Origin: CAYRDK01 sp043819345
GTDB taxonomy: Bacteria; Omnitrophota; Gorgyraeia; Velamenicoccales; Velamenicoccaceae
NCBI GenBank assembly: GCA_043819345.1
Contig: JBDREX010000063.1
Coordinates: 1 to 33,637, forward strand
Reading direction: 5' to 3'
Length of the DNA: 33,637 nt
Both the position numbers and the translations under genes were made by a program. Of this stretch, positions 16,889-25,277 are shown piece by piece. The notes under the pieces are model-generated. The model searched no databases. It had not been told where the DNA came from and saw only the letters and a list, made by a program, of their open reading frames with translations. Positions within the stretch are counted from its first letter, which is position 1. Each line of letters begins with the position of its first letter.

Positions 16889-18261
16889 TACGCGCAAGCC
16901 TCCCGAAGCAAATTAACAATTTTTTCCATCTGCAAAGACCTGGAGCCCTTTATCAAAAGGACATCTCCCTGCCTGATATTCTTGTGTAAAAACGCTGCCG
17001 CGGACGAACAATCACTGAAATGATGCACACAGGAAAAACTCATACCATTTTTACAAGCATGCTCCATAGCCAAGCGAGAAAAATCCCCCAATGTCACAAA
17101 AATATCAATAGGCTTTTTGGAAACATACCTACCAAAATACTCATGAAATTCTTCTGATTGCGCCCCTAATTCCAGCATATCCCCCATAACAAGGATTTTG
17201 CGCCCCCGCGCGGTCCTACGGCATAAAACATCAATGGCCTGCTTCAATGATTGTGGATTTGAATTATAAGAATCATCATAAATGATACATTGCTTCAAAA
17301 CAATCTCCTTAAGCCTCATTTCAGGATGATCAAACATTTCAAGCCTTTGCCTGATTGTATCCATATCTAACCCAAACATCAGCCCACAGGCAATTGCAGC
17401 CAAAGCATTACTAACATTATGCAGCGCACAATGATTAATTTTAAACGGATGGCCATTAAAAAGAAAAGAAATGCTGTTATGGCCATCATACATGATGTCT
17501 GTTGCCTTAAAATCACATTCTCTATTGATACCAAAGAAAAAAATGGGTTGATTTTTAATGCGGCTCAATTTGCTCAAAATCAAATCCGTTTTATTCAAAA
17601 GAACAATACCGGGCGGTTTTAACTCTCTAATCAGCTCTATCTTTTCCTGATAAACCCCTTTTAAATTTCTTAAAAATTCCAAATGAGCAGGGCCAATATT
17701 AGTAATAACACCGAAAGTCGGCTCACAAATTTCCGCCAATCGTTTAATCTCTCCAAAACGGTTTGTTCCCAATTCTATAACACACAGATCATGCTTAGAG
17801 TGAACACCCAAAAGCGTTAAAGGCACGCCTATAAGATTATTTTTGGTTCCCTCATTCTTACATACATGATACTCAGCACCTAAAACCCAGGAGATCATTT
17901 CCTTAGTCGTTGTTTTACCGCTTGAACCTGTAATAGCGATAACAGGAATCTTAAATTTACGTCTGTGAGAACGAGCGATATCCCCTAAGGCCTTAACCGT
18001 ATCACCAACCTTTACATAGATAACATTTTTATGAAAAACTTTTATTTTTGAAGAATCGCTATAAATAACTGCACCAGCCCCTTTTTTAATAGCCTCTTCA
18101 ATAAAATTATGCCCGTCAAACTTCTTTCCACAGATGGTAATATAAACTTCTTTTTCGCGAATCTTGCGCGTATCAATGGAAACACCGCAAAAACGCTTTA
18201 AAAGCTGTCTTGAATTCGTCTGCCCCTGTGTTGCGCCTATTAATTCTTTAAGACTAAACAT
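16888..18261 (-). CDS. murF: UDP-N-acetylmuramoyl-tripeptide--D-alanyl-D-alanine ligase
   Basis: Last cytoplasmic Mur ligase; adds D-Ala-D-Ala made by Ddl. N-terminal domain: VSIDTRKIREKEVYIT (27-42) and GKKFDGHNF. P-loop ITGSSGKTTTKEM at 110-122, where GSSGKTT is typical of MurF. Central domain: NLIGVPLTLL, ELGTNRFGEI and TNIGPAHLEF. C-terminal: DDSYNSNPQSLKQAID, VMGDMLELGAQS, LLIKGSRSLQMEKIV. Length 457 is normal. ATG start at 18261 overlaps the murE stop by eight bases. Confidence 0.97.
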   Translation of the reverse strand: MFSLKELIGATQGQTNSRQLLKRFCGVSIDTRKIREKEVYITICGKKFDGHNFIEEAIKKGAGAVIYSDSSKIKVFHKNVIYVKVGDTVKALGDIARSHRRKFKIPVIAITGSSGKTTTKEMISWVLGAEYHVCKNEGTKNNLIGVPLTLLGVHSKHDLCVIELGTNRFGEIKRLAEICEPTFGVITNIGPAHLEFLRNLKGVYQEKIELIRELKPPGIVLLNKTDLILSKLSRIKNQPIFFFGINRECDFKATDIMYDGHNSISFLFNGHPFKINHCALHNVSNALAAIACGLMFGLDMDTIRQRLEMFDHPEMRLKEIVLKQCIIYDDSYNSNPQSLKQAIDVLCRRTARGRKILVMGDMLELGAQSEEFHEYFGRYVSKKPIDIFVTLGDFSRLAMEHACKNGMSFSCVHHFSDCSSAAAFLHKNIRQGDVLLIKGSRSLQMEKIVNLLREACA

Positions 18262-19732
18262 AATGCCCGGATTCCTGTAAAATATCTATAATAGCTTTTT
18301 TGTCATTAAAAGGAATTGTCCTTCCTTTAATAATTTGGTACTCTTCATGTCCTTTACCCGCAATCAAAACGATATCATGGGGTCTTGCGAACAATAAAGC
18401 TCGCTTTATGGCTTCGAAACGGTCCAACTCAATCTCAACACGCCCCATATCCAGGCCGCCAACAACTTCGCTAGCGATCATGCCCGCATCTTCATTGCGC
18501 GGGTTATCTGAAGTAATAATCACATGGTCTGAAAGAGAAACGGCCAGACGGCCCATTTTTGGCCGCTTTGTCTTATCGCGATCGCCACCACAACCAAAAA
18601 CAGTAATAATTCTGCCATTATGAAGAGTTGCTCTCAAAGATTCAAGAACATTTTTCAAAGCATCTTCCGTATGCGCATAATCTACGAAAATACTAAACCC
18701 GCGTGTATTATTTACTCTTTCTAACCGCCCCGGAACAAACTTGACCCCTTCAATCCCATTTTTTATAATAGTCAGATCCAAGCCTTCCGTCACACCCCAA
18801 GCCAAAGCCGCTAAAATATTATAGAGATTATGACGCCCCACCAAACTCGTTTCAATTTCGATCTTGCCTGCCGGCGTTTGAATAATCGCCTTGGTGAAAT
18901 GCCTTTCCAACTGACAAGATTCAGGCCAAAAATCTGCCTGCGAAGAAAACCCGTAACTGAACTTTCTTCCCTGTAATGATTCCAATAGGCGCGATCCACA
19001 TGAATCGTCCTTATTGACGATAAAAGTCGTACTGGGAGCCGCATAACACATAAAAAGCTTCTGTTTTGCCCTATAGTATTCTTCCATTGTTTTGTGATAA
19101 TCCAAGTGGTCCTGAGTTAAATTTGTAAAAATAGCAGCATTAAAAGTTATGCCTTGGACGCGTTCCTGATCAAGCGCATGAGAAGAAACTTCCATCACGG
19201 CATACTTATCGCCTGCATCAATCATTTCCCTGGAGATCTCATGCAATTCCGCGACACCAGGCGTTGTATTCATAGAACCGTAGCTTAAGCCTTCTTTTAC
19301 ACGATGAGCAATGGTGCCAATAAGCCCGCTGTTTATTCCAGCGGCGCGTAAAATACCGCTTATTAAATAGGAAACCGTCGTTTTTCCATTCGTACCTGTG
19401 ATCCCGATAAAATTCATCTTCCGATAGGGATGATCATAACAATGATCGCACAAACAAACCAGCGCTTCCCGAGAATCTTCAACAACAATAAAAGGAGTAT
19501 GTCCATGCCGGACACTCTTCGGATCAGAAACAACGATCGCTGCAGCATGCTGTAATAAAGCATCGGAAATATAGGTATGCCCATCTGAAAAAACCCCTCG
19601 TACAGCAACAAAAACGTATCCGGATTTAATCCTCCTTGAATCTGAGGACACCCCCGAAACAACAACACCTTTTTGATCAGGGCCAAAATAATCAACCACG
19701 CTCACAGATTCCAACAATGTTTTAAGATTCAT
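18254..19732 (-). CDS. murE: UDP-N-acetylmuramoyl-tripeptide synthetase, meso-diaminopimelate type
   Basis: Adds the third amino acid to UDP-MurNAc-L-Ala-D-Glu. The P-loop is ITGTNGKTT at 111-119, and the lysine that is carbamylated in the family falls in YRAKQKLF (about Lys223). The specificity motif at 409-412 is DNPR within TSDNPRNED, which marks enzymes that use meso-diaminopimelate rather than lysine. The C-terminal GKGHEEYQ is also present. Length 492 is normal. ATG start at 19732 lies inside the end of ftsI (11-base overlap). This residue choice supports a Gram-negative-type wall. Confidence 0.97.
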   Translation of the reverse strand: MNLKTLLESVSVVDYFGPDQKGVVVSGVSSDSRRIKSGYVFVAVRGVFSDGHTYISDALLQHAAAIVVSDPKSVRHGHTPFIVVEDSREALVCLCDHCYDHPYRKMNFIGITGTNGKTTVSYLISGILRAAGINSGLIGTIAHRVKEGLSYGSMNTTPGVAELHEISREMIDAGDKYAVMEVSSHALDQERVQGITFNAAIFTNLTQDHLDYHKTMEEYYRAKQKLFMCYAAPSTTFIVNKDDSCGSRLLESLQGRKFSYGFSSQADFWPESCQLERHFTKAIIQTPAGKIEIETSLVGRHNLYNILAALAWGVTEGLDLTIIKNGIEGVKFVPGRLERVNNTRGFSIFVDYAHTEDALKNVLESLRATLHNGRIITVFGCGGDRDKTKRPKMGRLAVSLSDHVIITSDNPRNEDAGMIASEVVGGLDMGRVEIELDRFEAIKRALLFARPHDIVLIAGKGHEEYQIIKGRTIPFNDKKAIIDILQESGHYV

Positions 19733-21425
19733 AAGTATCGCTATCTTGTGTGTTTAAATTTAACTGAAGATATTTTAAAACATCTTCAGCGACCACTTTG
19801 AACGCCGGAGCAGAAACAACTCCGCCATAATAATAAGGTTTTGGCTCATCCACTGTTACAACAATGGCAATCTCCGGATGATCGGCAGGCGCATATCCAA
19901 TAAAAGAAGCCATAAATTTTGTATGGGAATATGTCCCGTTTGATTCCACCTTCTGAGCTGTACCGGTTTTACCAGCGAATTTATACTGTTTGCTTTTAGC
20001 AAGCTTTCCAGTCCCTCTCTCAACAACGTGTTCTAAAATCTGTTGCATCTTTCTTGATGTCCTGACAGACATAACACGGCACTCGGCCTGCGGATGAAAG
20101 CTTTTAATAACTTCTCCTTTTCTGTCGATCACAGCCGACAGAATGTATGGCCGCATATAAATACCACCATTAGCAATACTGGAAACAGCACACGCCAACT
20201 GAAGCGCTGTGACGCAAACTTCCTGACCAATCGGCACAGCGCTAATAGATGTTTTTGACCAGCAGGATACAGGCTTTAAGATACCGCTGACTTCTCCCGG
20301 CAAACCAGCGTTTGTAGAAGCCCCGAAGCCAAAACGACGGGCATAATTATAAACACACTCCGGGCCAATCTTTTGGGCAATTTTTGTTGTACCAATATTG
20401 CTTGACTGCACAATAACATCCTGAAAAGACAACCATCCATACGGATGTACATCATGCAAAGTGTGGCTAAAGACCTTATATTGCCCGTTTTCGCAAAAAA
20501 TTCTATCCTTAAGATCAAATTCCGAGCTATCTAACGCCGCAGTTGCAGTAACAATTTTAAAGACCGATCCTGGCTCAAAAAAATCAGTAACGGCCCTATT
20601 ACGCCTGGCCTCAACCGCATATTTAGAAGGCTCATTTAAATCATAAGTCGGGCGGCTCGCCATAGCTAAGATTTTCCCTGTTTTCACATCCAAAACAACA
20701 ATGGTCGCGCCCTTAGCCTGATATTTCTCAAAAACCTTATCGATCTCCCTCTCCGCAATATACTGCACGACTTGATCAATCGTCAAGACCAAAGAATAGC
20801 CATCCACAGGAGGCTCAACCGCTTCAGAAAGCGCCAATCCCCTTTTTTTCGCATCTCTCAAAACAAACGTCCATCCGCTAACACCCCTTAAAAAATCATC
20901 ATAATATTTTTCCAGACCATCCAACCCCTGATTATCTAAACCAGCAAAGCCAATTAACTGCGAAGCCAGCCTGGAATTTGGATATGAGCGCCTGCTCTCC
21001 TTAATAAAGGCCAACCCGGCCATGTCCTGCTTCTTTATTTTCTCCATTTCCTGCCAGTCTAATTTTCGCACCAGCCATACAAATTGCTTATCCCGGGAAA
21101 GCCGTTCCAAAACAAAGCTTTCCTCAAGGCCAATTAATTCATGAAGCTTACGTGCAACCTTTTTTTTATCTTTTACATCTGGAGGAACAGCATAAAGAGA
21201 ATAACTGGCCACATTCACGGCAACCGGTTTCATATTCCGATCATAAATAGTTCCTCGCTGAGGCTCTAACTCAATATAGAAGTTATGCTGCTTTGCGGCA
21301 AGATTAGACAAAAACGAAGAGCGGACAAATTGGATAAAAATAAGCCTTCCCAAAAAAATAAAAAGTAGCCCGATAAAAAAAATAAGGACTACCGAAAACC
21401 TAAAAGGCTTAATTTTGAGCTGCAC
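19722..21425 (-). CDS. ftsI: septal peptidoglycan transpeptidase FtsI (PBP2x/PBP3 class)
   Basis: Class B penicillin-binding protein that crosslinks septal wall with FtsW. A single N-terminal membrane segment spans about residues 10-33, followed by the pedestal domain. Transpeptidase motifs are SVFK with the acylated Ser287, SSN at 341-343 and KTG at 486-488. The 567-residue length is normal and no PASTA domains follow. The start is a GTG at 21425 with no clear ribosome site; an in-frame stop lies upstream and no ATG lies between. The 254-base space before it is the largest inside the dcw block and lacks overlap with ftsL, so ftsI may have a separate initiation signal. Confidence 0.95.
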   Translation of the reverse strand: MQLKIKPFRFSVVLIFFIGLLFIFLGRLIFIQFVRSSFLSNLAAKQHNFYIELEPQRGTIYDRNMKPVAVNVASYSLYAVPPDVKDKKKVARKLHELIGLEESFVLERLSRDKQFVWLVRKLDWQEMEKIKKQDMAGLAFIKESRRSYPNSRLASQLIGFAGLDNQGLDGLEKYYDDFLRGVSGWTFVLRDAKKRGLALSEAVEPPVDGYSLVLTIDQVVQYIAEREIDKVFEKYQAKGATIVVLDVKTGKILAMASRPTYDLNEPSKYAVEARRNRAVTDFFEPGSVFKIVTATAALDSSEFDLKDRIFCENGQYKVFSHTLHDVHPYGWLSFQDVIVQSSNIGTTKIAQKIGPECVYNYARRFGFGASTNAGLPGEVSGILKPVSCWSKTSISAVPIGQEVCVTALQLACAVSSIANGGIYMRPYILSAVIDRKGEVIKSFHPQAECRVMSVRTSRKMQQILEHVVERGTGKLAKSKQYKFAGKTGTAQKVESNGTYSHTKFMASFIGYAPADHPEIAIVVTVDEPKPYYYGGVVSAPAFKVVAEDVLKYLQLNLNTQDSDTYES

Positions 21426-21679
21426 AGAATTATTTATTGCTATAAATTCCCGGATTTACATCGTTCAGGAACACGTTAAACAGATTATATTTTGAAATAA
21501 AGAAACAACGCGCTATTTAGTTAATATTGAAAAACCCATGATTAACCTGATTACAGCGATTTTTGAAAATATTCCAGGAATTAAATCCGATGCTTTCTTT
21601 AATCGCCATAATCTATTTTTCCTGCACACCGACAGGCAGGAATCACTGAAATCGTTAAAAGATACTTTTTCAGTGATAA
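21426..21679. other. 254-base spacer between ftsL and ftsI with two inverted repeats
   Basis: Two perfect inverted repeats are seen: TTCCTGC/GCAGGAA (21619-21625 and 21636-21642, 10-base loop) and TCACTGAA/TTCAGTGA (21643-21650 and 21669-21676, 18-base loop), back to back just after the ftsL stop. They may form RNA hairpins that separate ftsL from ftsI expression, though no T run follows. A 49-codon open frame on the plus strand (21538-21687) has no ribosome site. No promoter matching consensus was found. Confidence 0.5.
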
Positions 21680-22063
21680 CTATCTAATCGTTTTAGCTTC
21701 AGCTGACCTGCTGGCAAACAAAGAATTCCACGCAAGGCGCATAAAAATAGAACCTTTGGCGGGTGATTCGGCTACAACAGGCGTCATATCCTTAGGAGTT
21801 CCTCCCACTTTAACCATTCTATAGGTCTGCGCCATCTCATATCCCTGGCTTTCCGAAAAAAGATTTTTTTCAAGACTCAAAGGAGATTCAAGGCTTGAAA
21901 GCGTATATTCAAAAGAAGTCTTCCGGTCAAGACAAGATTCTAAAACATTCTGTGCGCGAGTTATCTCATAACCCAATTTCACAGCTTCTGTCTGCAAAAA
22001 AACATAAAAGAGACAAAAAACCGTCCCAAAAGCCGTATAAAGGACAGATCTGGACATTTTCAT
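21680..22063 (-). CDS. ftsL: FtsL-like division protein
   Basis: Short bitopic protein expected to form a complex with FtsQ and FtsB and activate FtsW-FtsI. One hydrophobic segment lies at residues 7-25 (LYTAFGTVFCLFYVFL). It is followed directly by QTEAVKLGYEITRAQ, which resembles the start of the FtsL coiled coil (Gln-x-x-x-x-x-Leu-Gly-Tyr-x-Ile). A coiled-coil-like stretch continues to about residue 65. The C-terminal 50 residues (from about 75) are longer than usual and have no recognised motif. Length 127. ATG at 22063 overlaps rsmH by four bases. Assigned mostly from position between rsmH and ftsI plus topology. Confidence 0.85.
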   Translation of the reverse strand: MKMSRSVLYTAFGTVFCLFYVFLQTEAVKLGYEITRAQNVLESCLDRKTSFEYTLSSLESPLSLEKNLFSESQGYEMAQTYRMVKVGGTPKDMTPVVAESPAKGSIFMRLAWNSLFASRSAEAKTIR

Positions 22064-22959
22064 TTGATCCTCTCAATAACCCTCATTTTTGCACTTCGAC
22101 TCCGAGGATTACTCCGCATCTCCTCTAAAGATGGTTTTAAGATTTTCTTAAAAACAAGCGCGAATTCTCCCGTCTTAACAAAATCACGAAAAGCGACTTT
22201 TACAATTCTATCTTCCAAAGAATGAAACGAGATCACGCAAATTCTTCCCCCTTTGTTCAAAATAAGGCCCGCCTTTTTTAACGCCTCATCCAAAGCATCA
22301 AGCTCTCTGTTAACCGCTATTCTGAGCGCCTGAAAAGTCCGCGTCGCAGGATGAATCTTCTTAAATCTGGCCTTATAGGGCAAAACATTTAAAACAATAT
22401 CGGCCAACTGTTTTGTTGAAGAAATAGGGGCTTTCTCCCTGGCCAAAACAAGCTTATGCGCGATCCTATGAGAAAACCTTTCTTGCCCAAAACGCCAAAG
22501 GATAGCAGCAATTTCATCCTCGTTAAGATTATTAATAAGATCATAAGCACAAATAAAACCTTTACGGTCCATGCGCATATCCAAGGGCCCTTCGCCTCTA
22601 ATACTAAACCCTCTCAGGGGATTATCTAATTGGTAGGATGAAATACCCAAATCAAATAAAATGACATCCGCACCTTTAACACCCTGATCTGTTAACGCGT
22701 TGTCCAGATTCCGAAAATCACTTTGCACAAAAATACACTTATCCGAGAAATCTTCCAAGTTTTTGCGAGCCATGGATAATGACTCTTCATCTTTATCCAT
22801 GCAAATCAATCTACCCTCAGGGCAAACGACCTTGGCAATAGCTGCCGCATGCCCACCCATACCAACTGTTGCATCCACCACGGTCATCCCGGGCTTCAGA
22901 TTGCACATAGACAGGACTTCCTGCAACATAACCGGTTTGTGTAATATTTCGTCAGACAT
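22060..22959 (-). CDS. rsmH: 16S rRNA (cytosine(1402)-N4)-methyltransferase
   Basis: Methylates N4 of C1402 in the 16S rRNA decoding centre with S-adenosylmethionine. The SAM motif is VDATVGMGGHAAAI at 28-41, with DLGISSYQLD and RGFSIRGEGPLDMRMD next, and NRELDALDEAL and ISFHSLEDRIVK later, all family signatures. The reading frame is open back to a TTG at 23076, but ATG at 22959 is chosen: AGGAGG lies 11 bases upstream and the product starts MSDEILHKPVML, as in homologues, giving 299 residues. The extra 39 residues of the longer frame have no family match that I recognise. Usual second gene of dcw clusters, here displaced by a PilZ gene. Confidence 0.93.
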   Translation of the reverse strand: MSDEILHKPVMLQEVLSMCNLKPGMTVVDATVGMGGHAAAIAKVVCPEGRLICMDKDEESLSMARKNLEDFSDKCIFVQSDFRNLDNALTDQGVKGADVILFDLGISSYQLDNPLRGFSIRGEGPLDMRMDRKGFICAYDLINNLNEDEIAAILWRFGQERFSHRIAHKLVLAREKAPISSTKQLADIVLNVLPYKARFKKIHPATRTFQALRIAVNRELDALDEALKKAGLILNKGGRICVISFHSLEDRIVKVAFRDFVKTGEFALVFKKILKPSLEEMRSNPRSRSAKMRVIERIK

Positions 22960-23088
22960 AACAACCCCCGCCTCCTCGTCATATGAATCCAACAAAGGAG
23001 AAGCCTGAAAAAAAGAGTGCTTAAAGGATAGCCTGTTGTTCCACATAGCCATCAGATAAATGTTGTAAATCGCCAACCAAAAAGATCA

Positions 23089-23454
23089 CTAAAAAAACAA
23101 TTTTAATATTCGCGACACAGCCATAAAACGTGGATTCAAAATCACAACACCCGTTGTGCATCCCAAAAATTCTTCTTTTCTAGACCAGACAACTTTTCCT
23201 AAAATTTTTAGAAAACCAAAATCATTAGGGATCTGTAACGATATTTCAAAAATTGTGCCTAAGGCAAACTCTCTCTGCATCACAAAACCCATACCAGAAC
23301 CACTGATATCCTTGGCTTGAGCAAAAAATTTTTCACCCGTGTTCACATTCTTGATAGAGACATTGAGATCATAAAGAGGGCTGCGTAAAAAAATTCGATT
23401 ATCCACGGCAGTATCATCATTCATTCGCGGACTATAGAAATCTGCTTTTATCAT
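23089..23454 (-). CDS. PilZ-domain protein, probable c-di-GMP receptor
   Basis: A 121-residue single-domain protein. Both PilZ c-di-GMP-binding motifs are present: RxxxR as RIFLR (Arg20, Arg24) and D/NxSxxG as DISGSG (Asp49, Ser51, Gly54). The later strands, ISLQIPND and KILGKVVWSRK, and TGVVILN near residue 101 fit the PilZ beta barrel. There is no signal peptide, so it is cytoplasmic. It would bind cyclic di-GMP and change conformation; the output partner is unknown. It lies 93 bases after mraZ and 129 bases before rsmH in reading order, on the same strand, so it is probably transcribed from the mraZ promoter. ATG at 23454 has only a weak ribosome site; Met11 at 23424 is a less likely alternative. 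Confidence 0.85.
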   Translation of the reverse strand: MIKADFYSPRMNDDTAVDNRIFLRSPLYDLNVSIKNVNTGEKFFAQAKDISGSGMGFVMQREFALGTIFEISLQIPNDFGFLKILGKVVWSRKEEFLGCTTGVVILNPRFMAVSRILKLFF

Positions 23455-23547
23455 ACCCGGCCCCTTTGATTTTCCAATTCTCGAAAAAGCTCTAACAAAA
23501 ACTTTTTACAACTAAAACCTCTGTTCATATCTTCCTGTCTGTTAGCC

Positions 23548-23988
23548 TTAAATACCCTCAATTAGTTTTTCTGCTGTTCCTTCGAACGACTCTAAATTCT
23601 CCTGATAGAAATTATGCCATTGATCCTTACCCCAAATTTCTATCCTGTTAGATACGCCAATGACAACAACATCCCTTTTAATCCCCGCGTATTCTTTTAA
23701 ATAACCAGGAACAAGAACACGGCCCTGCTTGTCAGGAATTAGATCAACAGCCCCTGAAAAATATATGCGATTAAACTTACGCGCGTCCTGATTCGTAAAA
23801 GGCATGCTCTTAAACTTCTGTTCAACCGCCTTCCACTCTTCTTCCGTAAACATAAAAAGGCACTTATCTAAACCGCGAGTAATAAAAAACTTCTCAACGA
23901 AATGACTCTTCGCAGTCTCTCTAAACTTCGACGGTAAAATCAGCCGCCCTTTATTATCGATATAATGCGCGTATTCTCCGTAAAACAT
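23548..23988 (-). CDS. mraZ: transcriptional regulator MraZ
   Basis: DNA-binding regulator with two AbrB-like half domains; in E. coli it represses its own dcw operon. Repeat one starts MFYGEYAHYIDNKGRLILPSK (DxKGR at about 11-15, LP at 18-19). Repeat two shows AVDLIPDKQGRVLVPGYLKEYA with the DKQGR motif. The frame is open to a GTG at 24009, which would add MEGSGEP, but ATG at 23988 is chosen: it gives the canonical MFxGEY start, GGAG lies five bases upstream, and the extra codons fall within the operator repeats. The product is 146 residues, a usual length. First gene of the dcw block. Confidence 0.95.
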   Translation of the reverse strand: MFYGEYAHYIDNKGRLILPSKFRETAKSHFVEKFFITRGLDKCLFMFTEEEWKAVEQKFKSMPFTNQDARKFNRIYFSGAVDLIPDKQGRVLVPGYLKEYAGIKRDVVVIGVSNRIEIWGKDQWHNFYQENLESFEGTAEKLIEGI

Positions 23989-23992
23989 GGGC

Positions 23993-24022
23993 TCTCCACT
24001 TCCCTCCACTTTGTACCACTTT
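23993..24022 (-). promoter_or_regulatory. MraZ operator: three contiguous 10-base direct repeats
   Basis: On the minus strand the sequence reads AAAGTGGTAC, AAAGTGGAGG, GAAGTGGAGA with no gap, at 24013-24022, 24003-24012 and 23993-24002. MraZ of E. coli and mollicutes is known to bind three direct repeats with about one-turn (10-base) spacing containing a GTGG or TGGG core, placed between the promoter and mraZ. These lie between the -10 box and the mraZ start and cover its ribosome site. A fourth match, AAAGTGGGTT, is at 24044-24053, starting 31 bases (about three turns) from the first repeat. Confidence 0.85.
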
Positions 24023-24029
24023 TAACCAA

Positions 24030-24058
24030 AGTATAGAGAAAATAACCCACTTTGTCAA
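24030..24058 (-). promoter_or_regulatory. sigma70-type promoter of mraZ and the dcw operon
   Basis: TTGACA (24053-24058) and TATACT (24030-24035) on the minus strand are exactly 17 bases apart, a near-consensus sigma70 promoter. Transcription would start at about 24020-24025 and run into mraZ. The -35 box abuts the fourth MraZ-type repeat (24044-24053), so bound MraZ could also block polymerase there. Confidence 0.88.
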
Positions 24059-24332
24059 GTAAATATTGGTCTATTTCTACCCCTATCTTTAGATCGCAAA
24101 CAACGCAACCTGAGCGGGTTTCAGCAAACTTAAAACGAAACAAAATGAAATTTTTTAACCATTTGTTAAACAAAGAACAAAAATTAATCATCCTGGTTTA
24201 TTACCATTATAAAAGTTTTTCAAAAGTTAAAAACAGTACTCCAGCAAACGCAAAAAAATACTCTAAAATAATCTACTAGGGAAATTGCCGTATGCGAAAT
24301 TCATTCTTAAGAAAAATAAAGGAGAGTAAAAC
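24059..24332. other. AT-rich non-coding region between ribF and the mraZ promoter
   Basis: Holds no convincing gene. A 13-base palindrome TTTGTTAAACAAA lies at 24162-24174. A perfect -10-like TATAAT on the minus strand lies at 24206-24211, but no -35 of quality stands 16-18 bases upstream. No strong terminator follows the ribF stop at 24333. Open frames here on both strands are short and unlike known proteins. Confidence 0.5.
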
Positions 24333-25277
24333 TCAGGAAAGTTTTTTAAAGATTTTTTCTGCCGCAAAAACATCTTTTTTCATCTGAGCCACAAGGGCCT
24401 CTTGAGATGAAAACTTCTGATCGTCTCTAATTTTTTTAATAAATCGAACTTCCATCGGTGTATGATAAATATTTTTGTTTAATCCAAAAATATACACTTC
24501 AATACTTCTTACATTTCTTTTTTTTCGAAACGTTGGCTTCTTTCCAATATAAGTTAAACTTCTAAATACTCGACCCTGACAAAAAGCGAATGTCACATAT
24601 ATACCGTCAGGCGCCAACACTTCATGATGAGGCCTGATATTTGCGGTCGGAAAACCAAGAAATCCGCCTCTGCCCTCGCCTCTAACAACTTCACCTAAAA
24701 AAGAAACGCGCCGGCCAAGAAAAAAAGAAGCCAAATCAAGGCGGCCTGACTTTATTAAATTACGAATCAATGTGGAACTGACAATTCTATGCCTTAACCC
24801 CAAATGCTTTAACACATGTAACCTAAAACCAAATTTATCACGTAATTTCTCAAGAACCTTGCAATCGCCTTTAACGCCTTTACCAAAAAGAAAATCTTCT
24901 CCAACATATAAAGAAACCATGCCGATTTTATCTATTAAAGTTTTCTTGATAAAACCCTCTGGGCTTAACGACGCAAAGCTCTCGTTAAAATCAATTACAT
25001 AACAAATATCAATACCTTCTTTTTCAATAAAAAAAAGCTTGTGCTCCAAAGAAGTCAGTGCAGGCACTTTCTCTTTAGGGTGAAAATAATGAGATGGATG
25101 AGATGCGAACGTTACAACCACGCTTCTAAGGCCGTGTCTCCTGGCATCCCTGACAACCGAACGCAAAACAAGCTGATGCCCCCGATGAACTCCGTCAAAA
25201 ACACCAACAGCGACCACTTTATCGCAACACTTATTATTTTTTTCAAGCAGGGCTCCAGGCCCGAAGACAACTTTCAT
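24333..25277 (-). CDS. ribF: bifunctional riboflavin kinase / FAD synthetase
   Basis: Phosphorylates riboflavin to FMN and adenylates FMN to FAD. Counting from the longest frame, the FAD synthetase domain shows GVFDGVHRGHQ (residues 29-39) with the HxGH-type site HRGH, then FLFGKG and the ISSTLIR-like RIVSSTLIR. The C-terminal riboflavin kinase domain shows GRGGFLGFPTANI (206-218), ending its flavin-binding loop, and SIEVYIFG. The frame opens at TTG 25289, but ATG 25277 is used: GAGG lies six bases upstream and it starts MKVVFGPG; 314 residues. It starts within the last 35 bases of truB. Confidence 0.94.
   Translation of the reverse strand: MKVVFGPGALLEKNNKCCDKVVAVGVFDGVHRGHQLVLRSVVRDARRHGLRSVVVTFASHPSHYFHPKEKVPALTSLEHKLFFIEKEGIDICYVIDFNESFASLSPEGFIKKTLIDKIGMVSLYVGEDFLFGKGVKGDCKVLEKLRDKFGFRLHVLKHLGLRHRIVSSTLIRNLIKSGRLDLASFFLGRRVSFLGEVVRGEGRGGFLGFPTANIRPHHEVLAPDGIYVTFAFCQGRVFRSLTYIGKKPTFRKKRNVRSIEVYIFGLNKNIYHTPMEVRFIKKIRDDQKFSSQEALVAQMKKDVFAAEKIFKKLS

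Noticed and set aside
22960..23076. 39-residue N-terminal extension of RsmH from a TTG start
   Set aside because: Homologues start near HKPVML, and the ATG at 22959 has an AGGAGG upstream.
24052..24279. Plus-strand 75-codon frame between ribF and mraZ
   Set aside because: No ribosome site, low-complexity composition, runs across the mraZ promoter, and no family likeness.
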